A DNA stretch of 64,000 nucleotides from Delphinapterus leucas (Eukaryota > Chordata > Mammalia > Artiodactyla > Monodontidae), in contig NW_022098031.1 in the NCBI RefSeq assembly GCF_002288925.2, forward strand, positions 15,551,274 to 15,615,273. Reading direction: 5' to 3'. The translations under genes were made by a program, and so were the position numbers. The notes beneath the pieces are model-generated. The model had not been told where the DNA came from. It made no database searches and was given only the letters and a program-made list of their open reading frames with translations. Of this stretch, positions 43,069 to 54,190 are shown one piece after another. The number at the start of each line of letters is the position of its first letter. Within the stretch, counting starts at the first letter, position 1.

Positions 43069-44368
43069 TTTTGCTAATAAGAGGATTTAGTCTTACCCCA
43101 AATTTTCAGTTCTTATCCAGGAACAAAAACATGCCTGTCTTTCCTTGTTTCTTATCTTTTAAAGAGTCATTTAAATTGTTAAAGAAATAACATTAACAGC
43201 ATAATTCCATTAGATTTGTCCACAATAAGAAAACTACCTTGAAAAATGTTCTTGGTGCGCATTTTAGGGATGTTGACTAAATGTCCCTCTCACTTACTTT
43301 AGGCATTTGCTCTTTGTCAGCAGGATGACATAACTCCCAACAGTTGAACATGTACTTTGGGTTGTCTGTGAATAGAATGGGTTTGACCTGACCCAGCTCT
43401 ACTCACCAAACTCTTAGGACCAAACCAGGTATTTACAGAATTCAATTACAATTTCCTTGAAATTTTATAGAAATTACCAAAAAATAAGTCAGACTTTTTA
43501 AATTCTATGTATCATACCTGGAAATTCTTCTGAATTCAGCTCATATTCAAGTCAGGATTTAGAAATGTATTTGGGGGCACTTGCCCCTCCCTCAGCTACC
43601 TTTTCTCAGAATATACCCATGTTTGTAGCTGCTATGGACTTATTATTGCCTCTGACCCTCACCAGATGCCAGTCCCAGCCCCACCTCCAGATTATTGGAC
43701 CACTTCCCTTACTGGACTAAGAGAAGTTAATCTATTGGTTGAACAATAACTGTATGATTCCCTCTCTGAAGAATTTGAACCAAAAGCAAAATGACTATTG
43801 ACAAATGGTACTGGGATTTAGCACTAACACTCACGCAGAGGCAAAGCCAGAGTTGGGGCAATGGCAAGTTAGAGCTGCTCACACGCTGAGATTATGGGAG
43901 ATCTGAGTAAGAAGAGGAAGCTGATCCACAGGAAGTAAAATAAACAGACAAACAGAGAAATCAGAGGTGAGAGACCGAACAGAAAGAAAACAAAATCAAA
44001 GAGAGACAGAATTTACTTAATTCTGACATCGTAATTCTCCTTTCCAGTTTGCAGAAAGTTTAGCTATACTTTGTTTGCCGATTAGTAGGCCATAGATGAC
44101 TTTAGGGTTTTTCATCATGGTCTTATAGAAAGGGGATATTAATCAAAGCAACTTGAATTTTTTTTCTCCTCTTTCCTCCTTACATTTTAGTTGGGGTAGG
44201 AGGGTTTTTTCCCTACCTCTGTTTGAAATTTCTTTTCTGCTCATACAACATAACACCTGACGATCAATCTAAATAGTGAAGAATAGTCTCAGATCTTGTT
44301 ATCTATAATGTCCAGTTCAATGCTAGGAGCAAAGCTTCCAATTTCCCTCAAAGTTATAGCTACTTCCA
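43069..44368. other. Unannotated intergenic sequence
   Basis: No gene or repeat family I can name. Confidence 0.4.
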
Positions 44369-44576
44369 GGCTTCCTTGGTGGCGCAGTGGTTGAGGGTCC
44401 GCCTGCCGATGCAGGGGACGCGGGTTCGTGCCCCGGTCCGGGAAGATCCCACATGCCGCGGAGCGGCTGGGCCTGTGAGCTATGGCCGCTGAGCCTGCGC
44501 GTCTGGAGCCTGCGCTCCGCAACGGGAGAGGCCACGGCAGTGAGAGGCCCGCGTACCGCAAAAAAAAAAAAAAAAA
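44369..44576 (+). mobile_element. CHR-type SINE (short form)
   Basis: AGGCTTCCTTGGTGGCGCAGTGG to GCGTACCGC followed by 17 A. No convincing TSD. Confidence 0.96.
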
Positions 44577-45764
44577 TACCATTGCTGTGAGTAAAAAACT
44601 GCTCTTGGTCTCTGGCCCAGTAGTCTTTTGTCTTCTACCAGCATCCATGAAACTATAGCAGGCTAAATTGCAAGTAGGGGAAACTCTCAGACCCTTCACA
44701 GTTGTTGACAATTCCTTCCCTCCAGGTAGGAACTTTCACCCAGGGAAATGTATAATACTAGCCTTTTCATCAGTTCTCACCATTTCCTCTTCTACTCACT
44801 GGCTACTTTCTTGTTCCTAAAGGGCTAAGGGAGTGGTCAGTGAGAGGATGGAGAGGCAAAGGAAAAGAAGGTTCTTACCTATCACTGTCAAAAGCAGGTT
44901 TCTCCCCCTCTGGAAGCCTGATATATATCTGCATTGCTTGTATGGGTTCTTTAAGGAGTCCATTGCTAGGCATCTCTTCTGGAAGTTCCTCTAACTCAGA
45001 TGAATGTATCTTTCAATAGGATGACACCATTATTTCTTTCACAGCCCCCAAGTACCCTGCCATCCACCTTCAGCCTCTATCTGCTGCCATCCAATCACCC
45101 ATTCTGATGGCCCTACTGAAAGAACATAATCCAACATCCCATTTCCTCTCTGATGCATATGGTCCACCTGGGCCTGGGCATCTTTGCCCTGGAAAGCACC
45201 TGGGCATCTTTGCGCTGGAAAATTTGAGGAGTGCAGCCTAACCCCCCAAAGCAAGCTCCTCTCAGTCTGCTCTGGCACATCAGGTCAGACACCAATGTTC
45301 AGTGAGCTCCATCTGCTCTCTCAGTTAATCCTGTTGAAATCACCTTTCCTAGGTTTGAAGGGAGAACCAGACACCACAAACCTCTACCCTCTGAAGGAAG
45401 GGAGGGAGAAAGCACAAAGCACAACTCTAAGAAATACTTTTCACAAATTCTGGCTCCTTAATCTTCAACACTGCAAACCTTTATATCCTCTAGTGTTTGA
45501 AATTTCCATTTTAATGTACTGTCATTCTTACAATAACTCATCTTTTCACTTGTGCCAGTTTTGGTGGGTTTCTGATAACCAAAGGATCCTTAAAGAACAG
45601 ATCAACTATGATAATTTAATATCTTTATTTCTGTCTCTCCAAACAGGAGGATTTATTTTGAGATGACACCCCAGGTACTTTAACATGGACTTTCATGTGG
45701 TTTTGCTTCATTTTATGAAATGGTGTGTTGAGGAAAAGTTGTACCTCCTGTATATAACAAAATG
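44577..45764. other. Unannotated intergenic sequence
   Basis: No gene recognised. It includes a 160-codon open frame on the plus strand at 45184-45666, the longest frame outside repeats, but with no domain, homology or codon bias that I can see. Confidence 0.4.
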
Positions 45765-46192
45765 TATAAATTTTATGCCAACAAATTAGAGAACCTAGAT
45801 GAAAAGGATAAATTCCAAGAAAGACAAAATATCAAAACTGACTCAAGAAGAAAGTAAGTCTGAATTGACCTTTAACAAGTAAGGAGATTAAATTAGTAAT
45901 CAAAAAACTCACCAGAAATAAAGCCCAGGGTCAGCTGGCTTCACTGAAGAATCCTACTAAACTTTTAAAGATTAATTAACACTAATACTTTACAAATTTT
46001 TCCAAAACATAGAAGAGGGAACACTTCTCAACTCATTTTATGAGGCCAGGATTACCTGGATACCAAAATCAGAAATATCACAAGAGATGGAAGGCCACAG
46101 ACCAATCTCCCCTGTGAATATAGATGCAAAAATTCTTAACAAATCCAGCAAACTGAATCCAGCAACATGGCAAAAGAATAATATACCATGAC
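45765..46192 (+). mobile_element. Old L1 ORF2 fragment, part 1
   Basis: Decayed RT-domain coding sequence: AAAGCCCAGGGTCAGCTGGCTTCACTG, ACTTCTCAACTCATTTTATGAGGCCAG, and GGCCACAGACCAATCTCCCCTGTGAATATAGATGCAAAAATTCTTAACAAA. More diverged than copies 1 and 2. It is interrupted by an LTR. Confidence 0.9.
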
Positions 46193-46747
46193 TATGCTAA
46201 GCATGTCTTTTTATCCTGATGCTTTGAAATCTGAGGCCTTGCTGGCTCTGTACCTCCCAGGGCTGGCCAAATCCTAGAGAGAGTAAACAACTCATCTCTT
46301 CCTGCTCTTCTCAAGTGCAAACCAACCAATTCAGAGCCCTACCTCAACTACCTCCTTCATCAGTCTCTCACAGGGTTCTCACAGTCTGTGCCACTATTCC
46401 TCTACCCCAAACATCCATAGCCAGGTACCAAACAACTAGAGACAGCACCTACAGCCCAGAGACCACTGAAATTATTCAAACTAGCCAGCCCTAAATTTGC
46501 TTATCCTGCTTTCCCCTTTTCTTCCCATGGAAACCACAATAAAGATACTTGCCCACATTTTCCCCTCCCTCCTTCTATCTCCTGACTGACCACGGTGCTT
46601 CCTCCATGTGTCCCTTCCACCCCACATGGCATAACATGTCCCTCTTCTTGAAACTGTGAGCAATAAACTATCTTTTTGATGGCAACTGTCTCCTGATCTT
46701 CTGGCCTCACCACCTCTGAATAATAATAAAACCCACATCTTAAAACA
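46193..46747 (+). repeat. Solo LTR inserted in the old L1
   Basis: About 555 bp with AATAAA at 46662-46667 and a T-rich, CT-rich 3' part ending AAAACA. A 5-bp TSD is plausible: ATGAC at 46188-46192 and ATAAC at 46748-46752. The L1 reading resumes directly after it (AAGTAGAATTTATCCCAGAAATA), which fixes the boundaries well. ERV family not assigned; no internal viral sequence. Confidence 0.75.
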
Positions 46748-46970
46748 ATAACCAAGTAGAATTTATCCCAGAAATATAAGATTGGTTCAACATACAAAAA
46801 TCAATGTAAACACCAGATTAGTAAGACAAAAATCACATTATAATATCAACAGTCATAGAAAAAGCATTTGACAAAACCCAACACCCTTCCATTATAAAAT
46901 CACTCAACAAACTAGGAATAGCAGAGTGTTTTCTCAATCTGATAAGGGCATCGACAAAAACTCACAGCTA

Positions 46971-47233
46971 GGGCTTCCCTGGTGGTGCAGTGGTTAAGAA
47001 TCTGCCTGCCAATGCAGGGGACACAGGTTCGAGCCCTGGTTGGGGAAGATCCCACATGCCACGGAGCAACTAAGCCCGTGCACCACAACCTGCGCTCTAG
47101 AGCCCGTAAGCCACAACTACTGAAGCCCGCACACCACAATGAAGAGTAGCCCCCACTCACTGCAACTAGAGAAAGCCCACGCACAGCAACAAAGACCCAA
47201 TGCAGCCAAAAATAAATTAATAAAATAAATTTT
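46971..47233 (+). mobile_element. CHR-type SINE (long form) inside old L1
   Basis: GGGCTTCCCTGGTGGTGCAGTGG head. TSD AAAAACTCACAGCTA at 46956-46970 and 47234-47248, perfect 15 bp. Confidence 0.97.
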
Positions 47234-47397
47234 AAAAACTCACAGCTAACACTGGTGAAACAATGGTGAAATATGGAAAGTTTATTTCATAAGATCAGAA
47301 ACAAGACAAGGATGTCTAGTCTTACCACGTCTATTCAGCATTGTTCCAGAGGTTGTAGACAGGGCAATTAGGCAAGGTTAATAAATAAAAACCATCC

Positions 47398-47481
47398 AAA
47401 TTGTAAAGGAAGAAGTAAAACTATCTTCATTTGTAAGTGAAATTGTAAAGGAAGAAGTAAAACTATCTTCATTTGTAAGTG
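47398..47481. repeat. 42-bp tandem duplication
   Basis: Two exact head-to-tail copies (47398-47439 and 47440-47481) starting AAATTGTAAAGGAAGAAG, within old L1 ORF2 just before the position of the FADD motif. Confidence 0.97.
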
Positions 47482-48480
47482 ATATGATATATGTAGAAAA
47501 TCCTAAGAAATCCACAAAACACTATTAGAGCTAATCAATGAGTTCTGCAAAGTTGCAGGTTACAAGATCAACATATAAAGATCAATTGTATTTTTATAGG
47601 CTAACAATGAACAACCCCAAAATAAAATTAATAAAACAATTTCATTTACAACAGCATCTACAAAAGAATTAAAGTCAGGAATAAATTTAACAAAATAAGT
47701 GTAATATTTATACATGTTGAAAGAAATTAATACCTAAGAAAGCAGAAAGACATCAATGTTCACAGACTGGAAGACTTAATTTTGTTCAGATGACCATACT
47801 ACCCAAGTTGTTCTACAAACTCAGTGCAATCCCTATCAAAACCCCACCTGTTTTTCTTCACAAGTGAGATTCATATGGAAATGCAGGAACCCAGAATAGT
47901 CAAAACAATCTTGTTTGCAAATTAAATTTGAAAGACTTGCATAATATGATATCAAAACTTACTACAAAGCTAAAATAAACAAAACCATGTTGCTCTGAAA
48001 AAAGCATAGGCATATGGATCAGTGGAATAAAACTGAGAGTCCAGAAAGAAACCCACATATTTGAAGGCAACTGATTTCTGACAAGGATGCCAAGAAATTT
48101 CAGTGGGGAAAAGAATAGTCTTTTCAAGAAATGGTTCTGGGACAACTTGATATAAAAGAAGATATACAAATGGCCAATAAGCACTGAAACCATGATCAAC
48201 ATGATTAGTAATTAGACGAATGCAAATTAAAACCACAGTGAGATACCATTTCATACCAACTAGAATGGCTATAATAAAAAAGACAATAATATGTGTTGAT
48301 GAGGATGTCAAGAAACTGGAACCTTCATACATTGTTGATGGAAATTTAAAATGGTGTAGACACTTTGGAAAACAATTTGGCAGTTCCTCAAATACTTAAA
48401 CGTACAGTTACAATACAGCCCAACATTTCCACTCCTAGGTGTACATTCCAGAGAATTTAATGGCTTAGTATTAAAGTTAC

Positions 48481-48635
48481 ACTGGATTTAGAATATGAAT
48501 TGGAGAGATTTCAAGCTTTTTCTAAGGCTTGGAAAAGTTTAAATAACACAAAAATCATCTGTTCTTTAAGGCTAGATAAAACTCAGTGGTAAATGTATAT
48601 GGTCCTGATGTTTTCTTTTTTTCCAGTGGTAACTA
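48481..48635. other. Junction between two old L1 fragments
   Basis: Unassigned 155 bp between L1 pieces. Confidence 0.4.
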
Positions 48636-49661
48636 CAAGAAAAGCACTTAACAAAATTCAACATCCATTAATGATAAAAACTCACAGTAAACTAGAAGAG
48701 AACTTCCTCAATTCGATAAAAGGATATCTACGAAAAACTTACAGGTAACATTATACATATTTGTGAACTATTGAAGCTTTTCTCCTAAAGATAGAGAAAA
48801 AACTTAAATTGTCCACTCTATCTTCTACTTAACATTTCATTGGAGGTCTTAGCCAGTGTAATAAGGCAATAAAATAAAATGCACAAAATTGAAAAGAAGG
48901 AATAAAATTATCTTTAGTCACAGATGACATTATTGTCTACAAAGGAAACCCTAAGGAATCTACAATAAAAATATTAAAACTAATAAGTGAGTTTAGTAAG
49001 GTTGTAATATACAGGGCCAATATACAATCAACTTATTATATATTAGCCTTAAGAAAACTGGAAAATCCCAATAATAATTTGGCAGTCTTCTTTAAAATAG
49101 AAATTAGTGAGATGACTACAAACTTTCTATGGAAATGCAAAGGACTTAAAATAGCCAAAACAATGCTACAAAAGAAGAATAAAGTTGGAAAATTCACACT
49201 AGCTTATTTTAAGACTTTCTTTAAAGCTACAATAATCAAGAAAGTATGGTATTGACATAGCAATGGACAAATAGATCAAAGGATCAGAATAAAGAGATCA
49301 GCATGACCCACATTATATGGTCAACTGACTTTCAGCAAGGGCAGTTCAATGGGGAAAGAAAAATCTTTTCAATAAATGATACTGGAACAAATCAATACTC
49401 ATATGGAGAAAAAGTGAATCTCAACACACTCTCATTTGATACACAAAAACAGAGATGGAAAATAGATCCCATGTACAAACTAAAACTAAAAAACTTTTAT
49501 TATAAACATAACAAAAGATCATTGCAAACCTAACACAGGCATATTTCTTATAGGATACAAAAAGTATGAACCATAAAAAAAATTGAAAAAAATGGACTTC
49601 TCAAAATTTTAAAAGTTCTGCTCTTCTAAAGACACTGTAAAGAAAATGAAAAGTCAATCTT
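48636..49661 (+). mobile_element. Second old L1 fragment
   Basis: Starts again at the RT region (AAGCACTTAACAAAATTCAACATCCATTAATGATAAAAA) and continues through CTATGGAAATGCAAAGGACTTAAAATAGCC and GGTATTGACATAGCAATGGACAAATAGATC, so it is a separate insertion from 46748-48480. It is interrupted by a SINE. Confidence 0.88.
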
Positions 49662-49985
49662 GGGCTTCCCTGGTGGCACAGTGGTTAAGAACCCCCCTGC
49701 CAATGCAGGGGACACCGGTTCAAGCCCTGGTCCAGGAAGATCCCACATGGCACGGAGCAACTAAGCCCGGGCACCACAACTACTGAACCTGCTCTCTAGA
49801 GCCCACGAGCCACAACTACTGAGCCCATGTGCTACAATTACTGAAGCCTGCATGCCTAGAGCCCGTGCTCTGCAACAAGAAGCCACCGCAATGAGAAACC
49901 CGCGCACCGCAATGAAGAGTAGACCCCACTCGCCACAACTAGAGAAAGCCCACGCACAGCAACGAAGACCCAACGCAGCCAAAAA
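49662..49985 (+). mobile_element. CHR-type SINE (long form) inside old L1
   Basis: GGGCTTCCCTGGTGGCACAGTGG head, GTTCAAGCCCTGGTCC as B box, and AGCCAAAAAAA end. The flanks carry an imperfect AAAAGT(.)CAATC duplication. Confidence 0.93.
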
Positions 49986-50835
49986 AAGTAGCAATCCACT
50001 TCTTAAAAATGGGCAAAATATTTGAAAAGACCCCTCATGAAAGAACACATTTAAATATTAAACAATTAGTCACAAGGCGGTTAACTTAACTAGTCATCAA
50101 AGAAATAAAAATTAAAACAGAGATAAGGTACTAAAAAAAAAAGATACTAGACAATCACAATGATTAAAATTAAAAAGACTGGTAACCCTAAGTGTTGACA
50201 AATGTGTGAAGCAATTGCAACTCTAATACATTAATGTTGGAAATGGTGAATGATGTAACCATTTGGCAGTTTCTTACAAAGTTAAACATACACTTACTAT
50301 GTGATCCGGCAATTCCACTTCTAGGTTTTCGTCCAAGAAAAATGGAAGCATATGTTCATACAAAGATTTACACATAAATATTCTTAGCAGCTTTATTCAA
50401 AATAGCCAGAAACAACCCAGATATTCATCAACAGGTGAACCATGGTATATTCATACAATAGAATACTATTCAGCAATAAAACGGAACATGTTACCACTCT
50501 GCACAATAAAAATATATAAATCTCACAAACATTATGCTAAGTGAAAGAAGCTACACACAAAAGAGTATATACTTTTTGTCCTTTCACATGAAACTGTTAA
50601 AATGACAAATCTACAGTGATTAAAAGCAGATTAGCAGTTGCCTGAAGTGGGGGGTGAGAGGTGAGGATTGAATGTAAAAGGATATAAGGGGTAATAGGAA
50701 TGTTTTGTATTTGGAGGTAATGGATATTCTTTATATTTCAATTGTGGTGGTAGTTATAGGGGTGTATATATTTGTCAGACTTCACTGAACTGTAGACTTG
50801 AAAATGTGTGTTTTACTGTACATAAATTATACTGC
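49986..50835 (+). mobile_element. Old L1 3' part
   Basis: GTGATCCGGCAATTCCACTTCTAGG, GCAGCTTTATTCAAAATAGCC, AACAACCCAGATATTCATCAACAGG and a 3' end ATAAATTATACTGCAATAAAGTTGG. It completes the fragment before the SINE. Confidence 0.88.
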
Positions 50836-50859
50836 AATAAAGTTGGTACATGAAATACT

Positions 50860-51465
50860 ATACACCCACCCAAATGGCTACAGTTAAAGATTGACAACAG
50901 CAAATGTTGGTAAGGATGGAATATGCAACAGCTGTTAATGGGGAGAAGACACTGCTGGTGGGAGTACAAAATAACACAAATACTTTGGGAAATTGCCAGT
51001 TTCTTATAAAGTTAAGCATATACTCATCTTATGACCCAGGAATTCCCCTCCTAAGTATTTTCTAGAGAGAAATAAAAACATGTGACCACACAGAAACTTG
51101 CACATGAATGTCCATAGCAGCTTTAAACATAATAGCAACAAACTGAAACAACCCAAATGTCATTCAATATATGAAAGAATAAACAAATGTGGTATATCCA
51201 TACAATGAAATACTACTCAGTAATAGAAAGGAACAAACTGATAATTGTAGCAACACAGACGATCATTCCACTTACATAAAATTCAAGAATAAGCACCACT
51301 AACTCTATGATGCTGAAAATCAGAACAATTCTTACCTTTGCAGTAAGGATTCATCGACAGAGGCACAAGGGAACCTTCTGAGGTGATGCTCATGTTCCGT
51401 ATATTGATAGGGGTTTAAGATCTATCCTTTTCACAATAAGTAAGCTATATTTCAATTTTAAAAAA
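50860..51465 (+). mobile_element. Third old L1 3' part
   Basis: Repeats the same 3' ORF2 region as the preceding fragment (ATGACCCAGGAATTCCCCTCC, GCAGCTTTAAACATAATAGC, GGTATATCCATACAATGAAATACTACTCAG), then a 3' UTR ending AAGTAAGCTATATTTCAATTTTAAAAA. It is an independent 5'-truncated insertion. Confidence 0.88.
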
Positions 51466-51874
51466 CTCAGCCATGAAACTTTCTGACCCTTTTCGGTCTC
51501 TTTCACAATCCAATCTTCAGAAAACACATAAAATAATACCTAAAAAGAAAAAAAAGATACATTTTCTTGGTTGGGAAGACTTAATAGCATATGAATATCA
51601 CCACTTGTAAGTACAAATAATATTAAGTTGAATACATTTTCAATTAAAAGCTCAACAGAGAGTTTTTTTTTACAGTTATTTCATTTTGTTTTCATAAGTG
51701 AATCAAATAGATTTAAATAGATTTAAGTTTTATATGGAAAGATAATGCCCAAGAAAAGTGAAGGAAAATAAAAAAAGAGAGCCAGTGAAAGAGATTTTCT
51801 TTTAAAAATATCAGAACATACTACAAAGTCATTATAATCAAAACACCATGGCATCAGCATAGAAACTGACAAAC
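51466..51874. other. Unannotated AT-rich sequence
   Basis: The end of this stretch (51800-51880) looks like old L1 (CACTACAAAGTCATTATAATCAAAACACCATGGCATCAGCATAGAAAC in similar form). No gene. Confidence 0.45.
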
Positions 51875-52266
51875 AGATCAACGGCACTAGCTAGAATATA
51901 TTTCCCATCCTCCCTTGTAGTTAGGGGTAGCCATGCATCTGAGCTCTGGCATATAAAATGACCATGGAAATGTTGTTTACCACCTCCAAGCTTACATGCC
52001 TGATTCTCTACGTACTTTCCCTCTTCTGGCTAACTGGAATAGCGATGACTCCCTAGGCAGGCTTAGAAGCCTCATGTTGAAGACAGAGAGGCCATAGGTA
52101 GAAGGAGTCAGAGTTCTTGAATCACTGGTTGGAAGAGACAACCCAGGAGAGCTTCCACCCAGAAACACCCAAATTGGACACTCTGGCAAAAAGGAAATAA
52201 TTTTTATAATGTTAAGCCACTGAGATTGGGGGGATTTACATGTTACAGAAGTTAGTGATAAAGACA
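51875..52266 (+). repeat. Old LTR-like repeat
   Basis: CCCATCCTCCCTTGTAGTTAGGGGTAGCCATG and an end TAATGTTAAGCCACTGAGATTGGGGGGATTTACATGTTACAG, the pattern of old MaLR/MER LTR ends. Family uncertain. Confidence 0.55.
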
Positions 52267-52295
52267 CAAACTCAATTCAGAATAACGAGTAGACT

Positions 52296-52660
52296 GGAAT
52301 TCCCTGGTGGTCCAGTGGTAAAGAATCCACCTTGCAATGCAAGGGGACACGTGTTCGATCCCTGGTCAGGGAACTAAGATCCCACATGCCGCAGAGCAAC
52401 TAAGCCCAAGTGTCACAACTACTGAGTTCAGATGCCTCAATTAGAGCCAACATGCCACAAACCACAGAGCCCACATGCTCTGGAACCCTTGCACAACAAC
52501 TAAAGAGTCCACGTTCCCTGCAGCCTGAACACCACAACTAGAGAAGAGAAAACTCACATGCCACAACTAGAAAGAAGCCCGCACGCTGCAACAAAGGATC
52601 CCATGTGCCACAACTAAGACCCAATGCAGCCAAAAATAAATAAAATAAAATAATAAATCT
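52296..52660 (+). mobile_element. tRNA-derived SINE (older long form)
   Basis: GGAATTCCCTGGTGGTCCAGTGG head, GTTCGATCCCTGGTCAGGGAACTAAGATCCC, and a repeated CACAACTA unit with AATAAATAAAATAAA tail. Related to the SINE at 32931 but longer. Confidence 0.9.
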
Positions 52661-52835
52661 TTTTTTAAAGTTAGATCTTTATATCATACGTAGTACTGAA
52701 CTGCAGGTTGACTAAAGAGTTGGCATTTTTTCTAAAAACACAAATATTTTAAGAACTCTTTCTGACTACATATACAAATGGTTACCTTTTAACCAAGACT
52801 GGAAACTCTGAAGCTACTTTAAATGTAGTCATTTT
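52661..52835. other. Unannotated spacer
   Basis: AT-rich; nothing recognised. Confidence 0.4.
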
Positions 52836-52957
52836 AAAATCAACATAGAAGCCTCTTAGATAGCCTCATCCACCAGAGGGCAGACAGCAGAAGCAAGAAG
52901 AAATACAATCCTGCAGCCTGTGAAACAAAAACCACATTCACAGAACGACAGACAAGA

Positions 52958-54132
52958 TGAAAAGGCAGAGGGCTATGTAGCACATGAAGGAACAAGATAA
53001 AACCCCAGAAAAACAACTAAATGAAGTGCACATAGGCAACCTTCCAGAAAAATAATTCAGAATAATGATAGTGAAGATGATGCAGGACCTCGGAAAAAGA
53101 ATGGAGGCAAAGATCGAGATGATGCAAGAAATGTTTACCAAAGATCTAGAAGAATTAAAGAACAAACAAACAGAGACGAACAATACAATAACTGAAATGA
53201 AAACTACACTAGAAGGAATCAAGAGCAGAGCAACTGAGGCAAAAGAACGGATAAGTGACCTGGAAGACAGAATGGTGGAATTCACAGCTGAGGAACAGAA
53301 TAAAGAAAAAAGAATGAAAAGAAATGAAGACAGCCTAAGAGACCTCTGAGACAACATTAAATGCACCAACATTCACATTATAGGGGTCCCAGAGGGAGAG
53401 GAGAGAGAGAAAGGACCCAAGAAAATATTTGAAGAGATTAGAGTCGAAAACTTCCCTAACATGGGAAAGGAAATAGNNNNNNNNNNNNNNNNNNNNNNNN
53501 NNNNNNNNNNNNNNNNNNNNNNNNNNNNNNNNNNNNNNNNNNNNNNNNNNNNNNNNNNNNNNNNNNNNNNNNNNNNGTAAAGAAAAAAGAATGAAAAGAA
53601 ATGAAGACAGCCTAAGAGACCTCTGAGACAACATTAAATGCACCAACATTCACATTATAGGGGTCCCAGAGGGAGAGGAGAGAGAGAAAGGACCCAAGAA
53701 AATATTTGAAGAGATTAGAGTCGAAAACTTCCCTAACATGGGAAAGGAAATAGCCACCCAAGTCCAGGAAGCACAGAGAGTCCCATACAGGATAAACCCA
53801 AGGAGAAACATGCCAAGACACACAGTAATCAAATCGGCAAAAATTAAAGACAAAGAAAAATTACTGAAAGCAGCAAAAGAAAAATGACAAAAAACATACA
53901 AGGGAACTCCCATAAGGTTAACAGCTCATTTCTCAGCAGAAAATCTACAAGCCAGAAGGGAGTGCCATGACAAAGAGATGAAAGGGAAGAAACTACAACC
54001 AAGAGTACTCTACCCAGCAAGGATATCATTCAGATTCAATGGAGAAATCAAAAGCTTTACAGACAAGCAAAAGCTAAGAGAATTCAGCACCACCAAACCA
54101 GCTCTACAACAAATGTTAAAGGAACTTTTCTA
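52958..54132 (+). pseudogene. L1 ORF1 remnant (copy 2), with assembly gap
   Basis: The expected start ATGAAAAGGCAGAGGGC at about 52958 is followed by an in-frame TAG after seven codons, and another stop follows near 53053. The coiled coil is readable from 53065 (MIVKMMQDLGKRMEAKIEMMQEMFTKDLEELKNKQTETNNTITEMKTTLEGIKSRATEAKERISDLEDRMVEF). The 100-N gap and its duplicated 176-bp flanks fall in the RRM-like part, so the apparent length is inflated by about 277 bp. The C-terminal part is readable to about 54132. Confidence 0.88.
53477..53576. other. Assembly gap (100 N)
   Basis: Exactly 100 N, the usual placeholder for a gap of unknown size. The 176 bp before it (53301-53476) are identical to the 176 bp after it (53578-53753), so the two contig ends probably overlap and there is no missing sequence. 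Confidence 0.99.
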
Positions 54133-54190
54133 AGTGGGAAACACAAGAGAAGAAAAGGACCTACAAAACAAACCCCAAACAATTAAGAAA

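Larger units (their letters stand above)
46748..48480 (+). mobile_element. Old L1 ORF2 fragment, part 2
   Basis: Continues the RT region (ATTTATCCCAGAAATATAAGATTGGTTCAACATAC; GAAACAAGACAAGGATGTCTAGTC, the MRQGCPLS block) and the rest of ORF2 to about 48480. It contains a SINE (46971-47233) and a 42-bp tandem duplication (47398-47481). Full of stops. Confidence 0.9.

Noticed and set aside
45184..45666. 160-codon plus-strand frame, the longest outside repeats
   Set aside because: No recognisable domain or composition bias of a real protein; an old repeat is possible. Kept only as a note.
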